Shown: positions 53,041-63,290 of the stretch, in pieces
Position numbering within the stretch: position 1 is the first letter of the stretch
Layout: every line of letters begins with the position of its first letter
Source of the DNA: Saccharina japonica
Taxonomy: Eukaryota > Sar > Phaeophyceae > Laminariales > Laminariaceae
DNA length: 64,000 nucleotides
Assembly: GCA_008828725.1 (NCBI GenBank)
Contig: MEHQ01002486.1
Location: 271,963 to 335,962 of the forward strand
Reading direction: 5' to 3'
Made by a program: the position numbers and the translations under genes
Notes under the pieces: model-generated
Databases searched by the model: none
What the model saw: the letters and a program-made list of their open reading frames with translations, nothing else
What the model was told of the DNA's origin: nothing

Positions 53041-54477
53041 CTGGTATGAAACAAATACAGTTTCATATTGCTGGAACCACACGCGGGCCACATGGTATCC
53101 CCCGAATCCTATAGTAAAATCCTTTGACTTTAATAATGTTTTGGAGAAGGCGGCTCGTCCTTTGTGAGTAGAGCTTAGTCTTGAATGGGCTTTGAATGAC
53201 CTTAGTCCTGTGTATGTGGGCCTCAATCCCTTGTGGACCTCAGTCGTGTTTGGGCCTATCTGGGCGAAGCTCTTACCCTTCCTCCCACGCCTGTTCTCTC
53301 CTGTCCAGGGTTCGGCGAGACGAGAGGGTTCTTCTCTCCCGCTTCAGCGATAGCATCGGTGGTGCTCCCGGGAGCTCGGTCGGATATGACGGCTCTTCTT
53401 GGACTGTATTGGTAGTGTTCCTTGAATGCACGGTGTAGAGTACGTGTTGAAGTGATGTTCGTTTGGCGTTCAGGGCGGCAGTGTTGAAGTGTTTCCCAAG
53501 TTATTGAAAGAGTGTTGTGTGTACAGCTGCTGTAGGTGGCGATGCTCCTGGAAACTCAGACTTCAGCCCCATCTACAAATATGCGAAAAAAATTGGCTTC
53601 GTTCATAGCGAGGACTGAACCTTCACGGTGTACGTAGCTCCATTACAGAGTCTTGATTGGGTCGCCTGTGTCTGAAATAAGCTTTGGGTGGCACGGGCCA
53701 AGAACTCTGAACGTATGTATCCCCACAGCCGGGTGGGTCTTGACTGGTGCCTCGTCTGCTGGGTCGGTGGTCAGATTTTGCCGTGCAGTGATACGTGCAC
53801 AACGGCGTCGTTCTCAGCCCATACAAGCTGTCCTTCCGTAAATATGCGTGGGCGCTCTAGGGCTGGCCGTCGCTCGGATTAAATGTTTTGTGTTTCAGCA
53901 GAACGTACATCAGTGGCAGTTGGTAGTCATCATGGTACGAAGTATAAAAAATGCTATCATTGGCTAGCGACGGCAAGATAAGGGTGTTGGCGGGGCGCGT
54001 GGAGCGTGTATCCTCTGTTTGTTATCATATGTGGAAAGGCTGAAAACGTTTACCTGATGCTACATGTATACAATTTTCAATATTCCGCTCTGTTCGGAAA
54101 TGTAAGGGACATTTGGAGTTTTCTATTAACACCCAAGCAGTCCTTGTATTCCAGGACAGTGGTGCGTTTAATTTTTTTTTTATGCAGTAGTACTCGTACT
54201 CTCGTACTGCTCTACCAGATACTAATGAGTGGAGTTACCATAGCTCCTGCTGCGAAGGACAGGCGAGAGCGGGTGTAACGACTGCATGGCGGGCGTGAAA
54301 TCGCACCAACCAGCATATTACCGAATCCCGATTTGACGACGTTCGGATTTGTTTTGTGTGATCGGTAGATGGGCTGGTGAACGTAGTGCATGGCGTTAAG
54401 CGCGATGGAAGGATGCACCAGCATTCGTTTTCAGTGTCGCCGGTGGTGCTGGCGCTAAACGTCAGCTTTTTATTTTT
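53041..54477. other. No confident gene; one possible exon at about 53312
   Basis: CTCTCCTGTCCAG at 53299-53311 is a good acceptor, followed by GC-rich sequence with two open frames. From PIG-A exon 7 spliced at 51236, phase 0 would add GSARREGSSLPLQR and stop, a possible alternative C-terminus. Nothing else recognised. Confidence 0.3.
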
Positions 54478-54790
54478 ATTTTTCCATCCCATTTATTATC
54501 TTCGCGCTCCTGACTTTCTCCCTCCCTTGTCGTAACTCAGATCCGGGGTCACAAAGTAGGCTCCTCTCCCTCCTCCCCCACTACGGTTCTTGCCTTGATT
54601 TTTATCGCGCCAAGAGTTCAGCCTTCCCAACGCTCGTCCGTCTTCATCGAATTTTGCTAACTCACGCTCTCGCGCTTTCAGCTAGTCAAGATATTTTTTG
54701 CGACAAAAAAGTCCCTACGAGCATGCACTCGGGGGCGCTCGAACTCTCGACCTTGACGCTAACAAGCTAATGTAAGGATGCTAGGTATAG
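54478..54790 (-). mobile_element. tRNA-derived SINE, antisense
   Basis: On the minus strand: GGTCGAGAGTTCGAGCGCCC (B-box), then GCAAGAACCGTAGTGGGGGA, CCCCGGATCTGAGTTACGAC and AATGGGATGGAAAAATAAAA. Confidence 0.65.
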
Positions 54791-56369
54791 AAGGACAGGG
54801 TATCCCTAGCCAGGTCAGCCTATGGAACGGGTACTCGTTGGTACTCACGTGTGTTGTTTGCGTAGAGATAGAAGAAGAGCAGGTTTATTCCGTTTTCGCG
54901 TGATGAACGACTGAGAAGACGAGATGGCACAAAGCCATCGGGAACCATCCCTGGTTCCCACCTAAGATACCGCCTTCCAAGTACTACCAATACGATTCTT
55001 ATACCTGATACCAGGTATTTACCAAACGTTTCCACATCATGTCAGCAGTACCATAACACTAACCCTTCAGCTATACTTCGTACGAATCATATTTACTACT
55101 TTTGCTGGTAAAATGACCAGTCTGTTTCCGACTACGTATTATTATGTATAGTTTGCCCCGAAAACATGGGGGGTGCAGTTCTCTAGGGAGGCTGTTTTTT
55201 TGTGTTTGTTTTTTGTGTTGTTCGTTTTATCGCGCATATAAATATGCGCCCGCCACCACATTTAGTCTATATCAATAACTGTTGTTGCGATTCCGGGTAG
55301 TTGAACCTAAATTGTTTACACCCGTTAAATCCGGTACGATGCCATTTGGAATAATTAATTGCGTTGTTCACTCTCCTTGCTGCATTATAATGTAGTATCT
55401 CTGTCGCGGTTTTGTGGCCACAGAGCTTGCATCTCTCTTCGTATATAGAATGAAGAATCGGCACGGACTCTGGGTGTGTGTGCTGGATGTCGACGGGTAG
55501 AAATAACGTTCATAATGTGAAGAACACACACACTACTTGCTGACCTTCGCGAGCTGGAACACTTATGCGTACAGTAGTAGTATTAATAGTAGTAGTACTG
55601 TAGTCTTTGTCATTCGTGTTCACCACTGGTACTATTTATAACTTCAGTATTAATAGCAGCCGAGTAGCAGCGGCAAAAATATCCAAGCCTGCTGTAAATC
55701 CAGGTGTTTTGTCCGGCCCAATGCCCAACTACTGCTGCTGTGCCTGTTGTTGTAACTAACTGTGTTTTCTTCTCTGTGGTCGAAAAATCCTTTTCTCGAG
55801 CAACATGTTTCACGTTAATTTTTATCCTGAACGACATTTTCAAGCAATTTCTGACCCAATTGTGTTTTGTCATTTCTCGACCGCCCGTTTTTCTCATGTT
55901 ATCGATATCTTCTTGTCTGGCTTTGAGTTTTCATGCCGTTTCTTGACCGACCTTGTTTCTCATGATGCCATCACATTCATTCCGTCTGTGTGGCTTCTTT
56001 GAGTTTTTTTCTTCCTTGCTACATGACACGATACAATGATACCTTCTTCGTTGTTCTGTTGTTGAAAAGGAGAACACGAAGAAGTGCTGCGTATGTCGGT
56101 GATAGGCGTCCTGTGGTGATTGTGATGGTGCGGAGCTGTCGTGAGGGTGAAAGGGTCTGTAGGAGATGTAGGAGGGATGGCCTCGTCAGGCTTTTGCTTG
56201 CAGTAATAAAAATACAGATTTTCTTTTTGCACACGGGAAGGCCTCTCAGATGCGCGGGCGTATAGCGTGCACCCCAACCCTCGCCCTAACCCTGACGCCA
56301 AGAAGGTACAACCCCCGGGGACACGCCTTGAGTAGCCCCGTAGTATGCAGGGGAAGCACTGCGTAGTAG
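54791..56369. other. No gene seen
   Basis: Contains two TATTAATA octamers (55581, 55648), AGTAGTAGTATTAATAGTAG text and T-rich stretches. Upstream exons of the gene at 56370 may lie here but none was recognised. Confidence 0.35.
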
Positions 56370-56932
56370 GTATATTTTCATCTCCACTGGTGTCCACGCG
56401 CGAGGGGGGGGCTGGGGGCTCCGAACTGCCCCGAGTGAAGATCCAAGGTCGGCACCCGCATCTTCTCTGCGTCGATTTTTATGCCTCTGTCTGCGTCTAT
56501 CTGGCAAGAGACACGCTACTTGGATCAACCAAGGAGATACCAATTGATGGCAGGTCGCGATGCCTTGAGCGCCGTGTCCACCATGCCGTTGCCCTCCATC
56601 CTCACGGACTCTCGAGTTCCTGCACGCAGTACAAGGTTCGTTTCAGAAGTTTTGAAGTTGTGCTTCAATTTTGAAATTTGAAAAAAAAGCCGGAGCGATC
56701 GAGTGGAACTCCATACGATCGATTGATGATGCTGATCTGCTGGTCGAGGGAGACGAGATAGGGTAGTACAGGTGCTCTGGTGCTCTGCTCTGTTGAGGGG
56801 GTTACGAAGCTTCCGGGTTGTTGGTACTGCTGTGCCCATGGTTAGCACGTCGACCTTGCAAATCCTCGGGGTCTCGGCGGTGGTCATCTATGCTTTCGTC
56901 GTGCCATTGGGTCTACACAAAGGTGAACAACT
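56370..56932 (+). CDS. Possible sideroflexin-like membrane protein, three internal exons
   Basis: Exons 56370-56447, 56554-56635 and 56846-56932 have GT-AG borders and join in phase. They read GIFSSPLVSTREGGAGGSEL, PRVKIQGRDALSAVSTM, PLPSILTDSRVPARSTSTS and TLQILGVSAVVIYAFVVPLG LHK. Order and spacing resemble the sideroflexin C-terminus: an A..A....S linker, a (M)xxPP.. turn, then a P.Q..L......F..PL helix. Sideroflexins are mitochondrial inner-membrane amino-acid carriers. No conserved HPDTGE-type N-terminal motif was found upstream, so the call is weak. It could be another small membrane protein. Confidence 0.35.
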
Positions 56933-57137
56933 CCGATCTGCCCGAAAATATAAGAACCGTTGTGGTCTTTAATTTTACTTCTCAAACGTCCTTACATTTC
57001 CGGACATATTGGTACTCGATTAATAGTTGATGCACCAGCAGCAGCAGCAGCAGCTGTACAGCAGCCAGCAGCCAGAGATACAGCCAGCGTACGTAGCCAC
57101 TTTGTACGTAAACGTAAGGACTGCTTTGGCGTGCGTT

Positions 57138-57433
57138 ATGTGCAGGTTGCATCTGCAAAAGTTTTTGTGCAGGCTGTGTGTGGCCAATTTCATCCTTGCC
57201 CGTCGACCCAGACCAAGCCAACCCCAGACACACCCCTAACCCTAACCCTAACCCGAACCCTAACCCGAACCCCAACCCCTTGGGGAGCACGAGGTCGGCA
57301 GAGGGGCAGCCACGCGGCTCCGCCGCGTGTTTTGGTGGCGTTTTTCCAAAAAAAAAATGCGGCCCAAAAGGCCAGCCACACACATTAAAACCAGCAACCT
57401 GCACAAAAACTTTTGCAGGTGCAACCTGCACAC
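57138..57433. mobile_element. MITE with telomere-like interior, copy 2
   Basis: Ends are nearly perfect inverted repeats of about 38 bp: TATGTGCAGGTTGCATCTGC and AAAAGTTTTTGTGCAGG at the left, complemented at the right. The interior holds CCCTAACCCTAACCCTAACC with CCCGAACC variants (57236-57270), a GC-rich loop, TGGTGGCGTTTTTCC and AAAAGGCCAGCC. Confidence 0.85.
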
Positions 57434-58424
57434 AGTACGCGTCGACTGCTTTGGATACTCATACAGATAACCGAACGGTCCTTGCATTCCCGGGCAGGGT
57501 GGTACTCAAGTCGTGTATTTGTACGAGTGCAAAAAACCGCCGTGTAATATAAAACGCGCTCTATTTCGCCTCGTACGAGTTGCATTTATTTTTCGTTCAG
57601 CACGCCAAGAGCACGCAGGTATAATACATACATACTCGTAGCAGCACGGTAGCAGAGACCCTTGCCCTTGCGATAGGAACGAGCTTGCTGGCAGATTGGG
57701 CATCGTGTCGGCCCGATAACGTGTGTGTTGTGCGTTGTCATTTCGTTGACGATGCCGGGAAAAAATGTGGATATTTGTGGAAAGGAGGTACGAGTATGTA
57801 TGATACGATGAGTAGTGTACGAGTACGATACCCGTAGGTTTGTTCTTCGTCACTGATCTGCGCGCCGTTCCCTGCCGCCTTTCGTGCATATGACATCATA
57901 CAAATAAAATTACTACAGTTGTTGGACATCGTATCGGAAGTTCGAATAAACCGGAAATCGTATGTATGTACATATCGGTTATCAAATTGGAAAATAAAGT
58001 GTCTGCCGTATTCGATACATAGCGATGAAAAATAAGCATGTCTTCTTCACTATAACAACAGAGGGTATATACTCGTAGTGGATATCGCTGCTACGTAGCC
58101 CCCCCCCAAAATCATAATAGCCACGCCTGAGGGCACATGTGCGGTCTTCGTATCAGCGCTGGCGAACCTCTGTATGTAGCCATCAAGCCCGCAAGCAGGG
58201 GTGGGAGGGCGGGAAGGCGGGTGGGTAGGCAGGCAGGCAGGAAGGCAGGCCCCCCCCCCCCCCCCCCCGCCAAAGTGCTGGGAACGAACCGAATGGAATA
58301 TTATTAGTACCAGGTATTATTTGCTATAATAGGATGAATTGGTGCTGATTGGTCATGGAAAACGAATACCTGGTAGATTCAGTGCAGCCCGAGACAAACC
58401 AGGCCGTATATACGTACATATATA
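57434..58424. other. No gene seen
   Basis: AT-rich with TACGAGTA words. A GGCAGGCAGGCAGGAAGG tract then a C-run lies at 58210-58268. Confidence 0.4.
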
Positions 58425-58612
58425 CAGTGCAGCCCCCCCCCAGTAAGGCGGTGGTGTACAAGAGCAAAATATGACCGCCTTATAGAGGGAAGCCGCCTTA
58501 TTCATTCCAGGTTATGTGTGACATTCCCCAGTCGCGCCAAGCGATTTTGACCGCCTTACATCGGGATACCGCCTTATCACACTTAGACCGCCTTATTGGG
58601 GGACCCTCACTG
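58425..58612. mobile_element. hAT-type MITE (CAGTG ends)
   Basis: Left CAGTGCAGCCCCCCCCCAGT then AAGGCGGT; right ACCGCCTTATTGGGGGACCC then TCACTG. Internal repeats of ACCGCCTTA (four or five) look like subterminal binding sites. CAGTG ends suggest hAT, but the flanking octamers do not match. Confidence 0.6.
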
Positions 58613-59299
58613 TATGCACATATCCCTATATAGAACACGTCAAAATTGACCAAAATCTTACGCGTAGTTACGGTAAAACAATGACACGTAATTACGTCAA
58701 CTATCAGGGGATTTTGACAATTTTCTCCCCGGGTTTCCTCGGAGATGAAATTGGTACATCCCCGGTGTATGCGTGTGTGTTTTTTGCGCTGGAACTCCAT
58801 TTGGCATGTGTTGAACACTCTTAAAAAATAAACTATCCGAGAGCGACCGGAACAGTTGTAGTCTTTTTTCGACACCTCACATACTAAAGGTCAGAATGGA
58901 AAACAAACCGGAGCGCTGTGATCACAGGACGGTTTACGATTTATTAGGAGAAAACAACTTTTTTTTTTTCGTATTGTTTCATTTTTAAATCACTCGGTTT
59001 TAGAGACCCCCGCCCTGCCCCGCGTAAAGCGCGGCACGGCCCCCTTCTTCCTCGGCTGTCAAAACCAGAGACGCAGAGATGCAGATGCACCTCCCGCTGC
59101 AGCCATGGTTTGCTGTGGCGATTGCCATGATGCTGCAGCTGCTGTGCTGCTGCTGCTGTGCTGTGTACCGTGCTGTTCTGCTATTCGGTGTAATTGGGCT
59201 TCCACCCAGCTTGAATGGCTTTTCTATATTAGGGGCTCGGGGGAAAACGTAATTCCCGGAAAACATATTGTTATGGTGACCCCTTGTTAGTTACGCGTA
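58613..59299. other. No gene seen
   Basis: Includes a CTGCTGCTGCTGTGCTG-type run at 59125-59165 and 'GGAAAACGTAATTCCCGGAA'. Open frames show no motif. Confidence 0.4.
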
Positions 59300-59765
59300 A
59301 TGACGGTCGCCCCGATAGTCTAGTGGTACCCTCGAATGCTAATATTAATATTAATAAGAGCTGTTTCTGGGGTTCGAGTCTCACGTGGGTCGATTTTTTT
59401 AGAGTATTTGCAAAAAAAAATATAAAGCGGAAGCAACTGCTGAGAGCGCCTACGGTAGTAGCGTGGGTAGGCGCAATTCGATGCGAGTCGACGAGAGAAC
59501 AAAGGGCTGAAGTACTTTCGACAAAAATGCAAGGCACGAACCGTAGTGGGGCAGGAGAGGATCTGAGTTACGACTATTACGCAGGGCCATAGTAAACACT
59601 AGTAAATAGGACCAAATATTGTGTGTAAAAAGCAAGCAAATATGTAGGTTTTTGTCTCTACCATAGGTCCTATTTGGTCGTATTAACTAGTGTTTACTAT
59701 GGTCCCCCGTAATAGGAAGGAGAGAGAAAAGAAAGGCGAAGATGATGAAGGGGATGGACAAAAAA
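59300..59765 (+). mobile_element. tRNA-derived SINE, full length, interrupted by a MITE
   Basis: Head GTCGCCCCGATAGTCTAGTG then GGGGTTCGAGTCTC (B-box); the body matches the other copies. The D-to-anticodon part holds TATTAATATTAATA. The body is split at GACTA by the MITE at 59577-59712. Confidence 0.75.
59577..59712. mobile_element. TA-flanked MITE, copy 4, inside a SINE
   Basis: GAC-TA then TTACGCAGGGCCATAGTAAA; right end TTTACTATGGTCCCCCGTAA then TA-GGAAGG. The SINE copy at 38750-38960 shows the site without the element as GACTAGGAAGG, which proves a TA target duplication. Confidence 0.9.
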
Positions 59766-59888
59766 AAACATGAAAAAAATGAAAACGAAAAACGTTTTGG
59801 ACATCCCTGAGAAAAACAGTGTTGTTGGACCCCTTCTTCTTGTTGAGGAGGACTGAACGGCCCGACCGAACGGGATAAAAAAACGTCT

Positions 59889-59974
59889 CGTTTGATGTGG
59901 ATGGACACCGCCGAAGATAGGCGTGCTTCGGCGGTGTCCACGTCTATCTTCGGCGGTGTTCATCCACATGAAAC
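59889..59974. repeat. Double palindrome
   Basis: GTTTGATGTGGATGGACACC then GCCGAAGATAG at the left pairs with CTATCTTCGGCGGTGTTCAT then CCACATGAAAC at the right. The intervening CTTCGGCGGTGTCC can pair with the same left arm. The cruciform therefore has two competing folds. Confidence 0.75.
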
Positions 59975-60547
59975 GACACGAGTTGCGGACTACTGTAACA
60001 GACGTGTTGCGGAGCACTGTAACAAAAGGATACCGTTCGTACGGATTCGGCTGGCTAGGCCCAGGATTGTGTATTGTGTATGGACCCAAACCGTTTTTTT
60101 TCAACACAAGAACGGAACGAAAGACCACGGACAGCCTCGTTCCGTTCCTCTCGTTCCTATGCATCTTGCACGCCCTTAGACACGCCCATATTTCATGTTT
60201 CCTCCTCTCATATCGTGTATCTTATCGACATCGGAATTATTGCGATCCGATTCGATCCGATCCGATAAAATATCGGGCTGAATATCGGATGGGTATCGTT
60301 TTTTATGCCGATATCGGATCGAAATCGATTTTTGCTCCGATTTTCGAACGCTAGAAGTCATATCATATGCACATACAGTATATCGTACATGCAGCGGCAT
60401 GCGATACTTTATGCCACACCTGTACACAGGCAGGTTAGGTACTGAATACTGAACAGCAGGACCTGCCACCATGCTATCATGTTGCGGACAGGTTGGTGCA
60501 GCAGACTGGTGGCTGCTGCACCTCGCCAGCCTTGACTTACAGTTGTT

Positions 60548-60735
60548 GTACAGTACAGGACACCTAATAAGAAACAGGAAAGCTGGCCCAGGCTGGATTT
60601 CTTTTTCGAGAGAGGGTGCTTTCTACACTAATTTCAAGATAATGACTCCTGAATTTCTTATTTTCCTGTAAATCTCTGCATACTGCCTTTCTTATTATTA
60701 ATAGCCTGTTTCTTAATAGGTGTCCTGTACTGTAC
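60548..60735. mobile_element. AATAAGAAACAGG-TIR MITE, copy 2
   Basis: Left TACAGTACAGGACACCTAAT then AAGAAACAGG; right CCTGTTTCTTAATAGGTGTC then CTGTACTGTA. The interior matches 63291-63448 on the opposite strand. Confidence 0.85.
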
Positions 60736-60922
60736 AGTAGAAGTGGTCCCTGTATAGCGCGGGTTGCCCGCTATAGCGCCGGTGAAATCGCTCGGCACAG
60801 TTTTCCATTTCCATACTAAAACCTATATATTCCCCAATCTGGAGTAACGCCGGTTGCCGCTATTATAGCGCCGGTTTTTCCCGCTGGCACATACCGGCTC
60901 TAAAGAGGGACCACTGCTGCTG
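60735..60922. mobile_element. hAT-type MITE abutting the previous element
   Basis: Left CAGTAGAAGTGGTCCCTGTA; right, on the minus strand, CAGCAGCAGTGGTCCCTCTT. The repeated ATAGCGCCGGT and TAGCGCGGGTTGCCCGCT words near both ends look like subterminal repeats. Confidence 0.65.
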
Positions 60923-61597
60923 TACGTATAGTGCAGAATGCATAATGCATACCAGTACTGGTACCACTACCTCTATTTGTGCGTTCATAGTGCCAGGCTG
61001 GGACAGCTGAACAACAGCACTGCGACGAGCAAACCTGGATCAAACGCTTATTCTGTTGAGCGGCATGTGTTCTGTTAAAACTGCTGCTGCTGCTGCTGCT
61101 GTACTGCTTGTACATGGCATGTAGACTTTCAGTACCGGTACGTATACAACCCTAGAGTAGGGTATTCATTAGATCTTGCGCTGTTGCGCTCTTGTGCTGA
61201 CGCAACAATACCATTTGGGCCGGAATCGTGGTTTTGCGCCGCAGGCGACAAAAAAGTTGCGCGTGTCTTTTCGCCGTTTTTTAAGCGTAGGCGAGAACAA
61301 AAACAACAAGGCACCTTTTTTACTTTTTTTTGCCGACTTGAAAAAAAAAAACGTTTTTTAGGCGTCTTAAGGAGCTTTGTAAAGTGTTTTTTTAGCATGT
61401 ATTCACTCATACATCGGATTTGTTGGCCCCCGACGGCCCCTACGCAGGTGGTGGCCTCTGGCAACACGTCTTTCAGACTCCTGTTCCGCTTCGCGCAACA
61501 GACGCCGGAACCCTAACTATTAATAATGCCCTGGTCTAGAGCTCTAGACTACCGTATCACACGGGTGATGAGATAAGACACACGCCCTCTTGGTCAA
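60923..61597. other. No gene seen
   Basis: Contains a CTGCTGCTGCTGCTGCTGTA run at 61080-61101 and a TATTAATA (61518). Frames at 61129-61516 have no motif. Confidence 0.35.
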
Positions 61598-61852
61598 TTG
61601 ACGCGTGCTACGGTAGAGGTAGCACTTTTGGCTGCATCGTTTTCTGAACGGTCTATTAAAGGCTTAACCCAAATTCGTCGTTTTTTCATTTTTGTGACGA
61701 ATAATATTTCAGAGTATACTTCGGTCATGAGATTTCTCATTCGGCAGCACTTTTCTTTTCCTCCAAAATCATTTGTTTCGGTGAGGTATGACGCTCCTTA
61801 AGTGAGGAGCTCAGAAAAAATATGGTGCACCTCTATCGTAGCATGCGTCAAT
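61598..61852. mobile_element. GACGCGTGCTACG-TIR MITE, copy 2
   Basis: TTGACGCGTGCTACGGTAGA at the left and CTATCGTAGCATGCGTCAA at the right. Nearly collinear with 862-1103. Confidence 0.85.
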
Positions 61853-62040
61853 TTTTCGAGCCGAATTGATCGAAAGCAAGGGGGGGCAACCCCAACCAAG
61901 ATGCTGCCTTTGGAAAAGCCTCCATTGTCGAGAGAACCAGCTTAGGACACTCCCTTGTCGGAGGGGGGGTGTTACCTTTATCACCCCCGGGTGATAGCGG
62001 CGTGTCTCCAACTTATGGACCTTATTTATTTTTGTTGAAG

Positions 62041-62125
62041 GTAACCCCATTAGAACTGTTTCACATTTTTTGGGGGGACAGACTAATTGGAATCAGTGTA
62101 GAATAAATTTTGCGGTAGTATTAAT
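62041..62125 (-). mobile_element. TTAA MITE remnant
   Basis: Reverse copy: GTAACCCCATTAGAACTG, then GGGGGGACAGACTAATTGGA and ATCAGTGTAGAATAA. The far end is worn. Confidence 0.5.
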
Positions 62126-62229
62126 TTTTATGTCTGTTGTGTTGCTGTGAATAGGCCATGAAAACTCCCGGAATGGTCGTCTTCAATGTTTTCTGAGAAC
62201 ATCGTCCCTGAGCTTCGGTTCCCCCACCC

Positions 62230-62375
62230 CCCTCACTTTGTTTGTAATTTATGGGGAAAACGTAATGAGCGCCCAAATGTTGGAGGTGTCTCTATTAGGA
62301 ATAGGAACGGTGCTCCGTCTCGAAAGGCATGCATGGTCAATGGTCAAATGACTAAGGCAAGCAACAAATGAGTAC
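62230..62375 (+). repeat. R1 repeat fragment
   Basis: Reads KRNERPNVGGVSIRNRNGAP and MVNGQMTKASNK before a stop, then GAGTACCCCCCCCC. Confidence 0.65.
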
Positions 62376-62394
62376 CCCCCCCCTTCTTTCGTGT

Positions 62395-62564
62395 CTCCCC
62401 CTTCATGCGACTCGCCCAACACCTCACGGCGCTTCGTGCTTGGTGCTAGCAATGTCCGCCTGGTCGGTGAAAACCCGATATGCTCCGTGCCGGCATTGTA
62501 GGGATGCGAGGGTCTATGGTCATACGACTACGGCCATGCATGAAAATGAAGTACGCCCCCCCCC
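62395..62564 (-). repeat. R2 repeat running into an assembly gap
   Basis: Minus-strand family text: CATGCGACTCGCCCAACACC, CGCCTGGTCGGTGAAAACCC, GGGTCTATGGTCATACGACT, GAAGTACGCCCCCCCCC. Confidence 0.75.
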
Positions 62565-62636
62565 NNNNNNNNNNNNNNNNNNNNNNNNNNNNNNNNNNNN
62601 NNNNNNNNNNNNNNNNNNNNNNNNNNNNNNNNNNNN
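62565..62636. other. Assembly gap (Ns) between C-runs
   Basis: 72 undetermined bases with C-runs on both sides. The C-run end of R2 probably caused the gap. Confidence 0.98.
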
Positions 62637-63041
62637 CAGCCCCCCCCCCCCCCCCCCCCCCTTCCCTTGTTTCGTGTCTCGTGCCGTCATGTGCGTGCTG
62701 CCGTGCTGCCGTCATGGCATATCTATTAATAGTGCGCGAGGGGCATGTGGGCGTGTACTATCGAGGGGGTGCGCTAATGAGTTCCGTTGCGGAACCGGGT
62801 TTCCATACACAGGTGAGGTTTCTACGCATGCAGTTTCTAGCAGGCATACTATGCTGTAGTGCGGGGAGCTACACACGTGTGCGAATGATCCTTGTTAAGT
62901 TCCTTTGACTGTGAAACGCCTCCTCTCCGCGACACGCTGCTGAATGATCGATGATGGGCAAGCTAGGTGGGAGTGGGAGTGGGAGTGGGAGGCGTAGGCT
63001 TGGTAACCACGAGCCGAGAGGCCATGACCCAATTTCGACTA
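62637..63041. other. No gene seen
   Basis: After the C-run there may be an exon, by analogy with other R2 copies, but none is convincing. GTGGGAGTGGGAGTGGGAG repeats lie at 62968-62990. Confidence 0.35.
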
Positions 63042-63251
63042 TTACAGGAGACCCTATTTAATAGTTAACCCCTTAAGAACTGGTCTCACGTGTTTGGGGA
63101 CAAACTACTTGGAATAAGTGTGGGATAATGTTTTGAGTTCTGAATGAGGTTAATAGGACCAAATATTATTAGCAAAAATAGCGAAATATTTTTGGGTTTT
63201 TGTGGGTGTGTGGTACCAGGTAGGTCTTATTTTATATGCCCCCCCCCGTAA
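63042..63251. mobile_element. TA-flanked MITE, copy 5, carrying a nested TTAA MITE
   Basis: TA then TTACAGGAGACCCTATTTAA at the left; the right end is a C-run then CGTAA and TA. The interior resumes after the nested element as TAGGACCAAATATTATTAGC, the family text. Confidence 0.75.
63065..63153 (-). mobile_element. 89-bp TTAA MITE, best-preserved copy
   Basis: TTAACCCCTTAAGAACTGG at the left and GAGTTCTGAATGAGGTTAA at the right. Both TTAA are intact. The host element reads through if the insert and one TTAA are removed. Confidence 0.85.
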
Positions 63252-63290
63252 TATATGGTACGTACTGGTAGGATACAGTACATAGCAGGT

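Noticed and set aside
57236-57270. Telomere or chromosome end
   Set aside because: Only a few CCCTAA units, mixed with CCCGAACC, and enclosed by the inverted repeats of a MITE.
59300-59390. Functional tRNA gene
   Set aside because: A- and B-box-like text is present, but the anticodon region is interrupted by TATTAATATTAATA and the head continues into a repeated SINE body.
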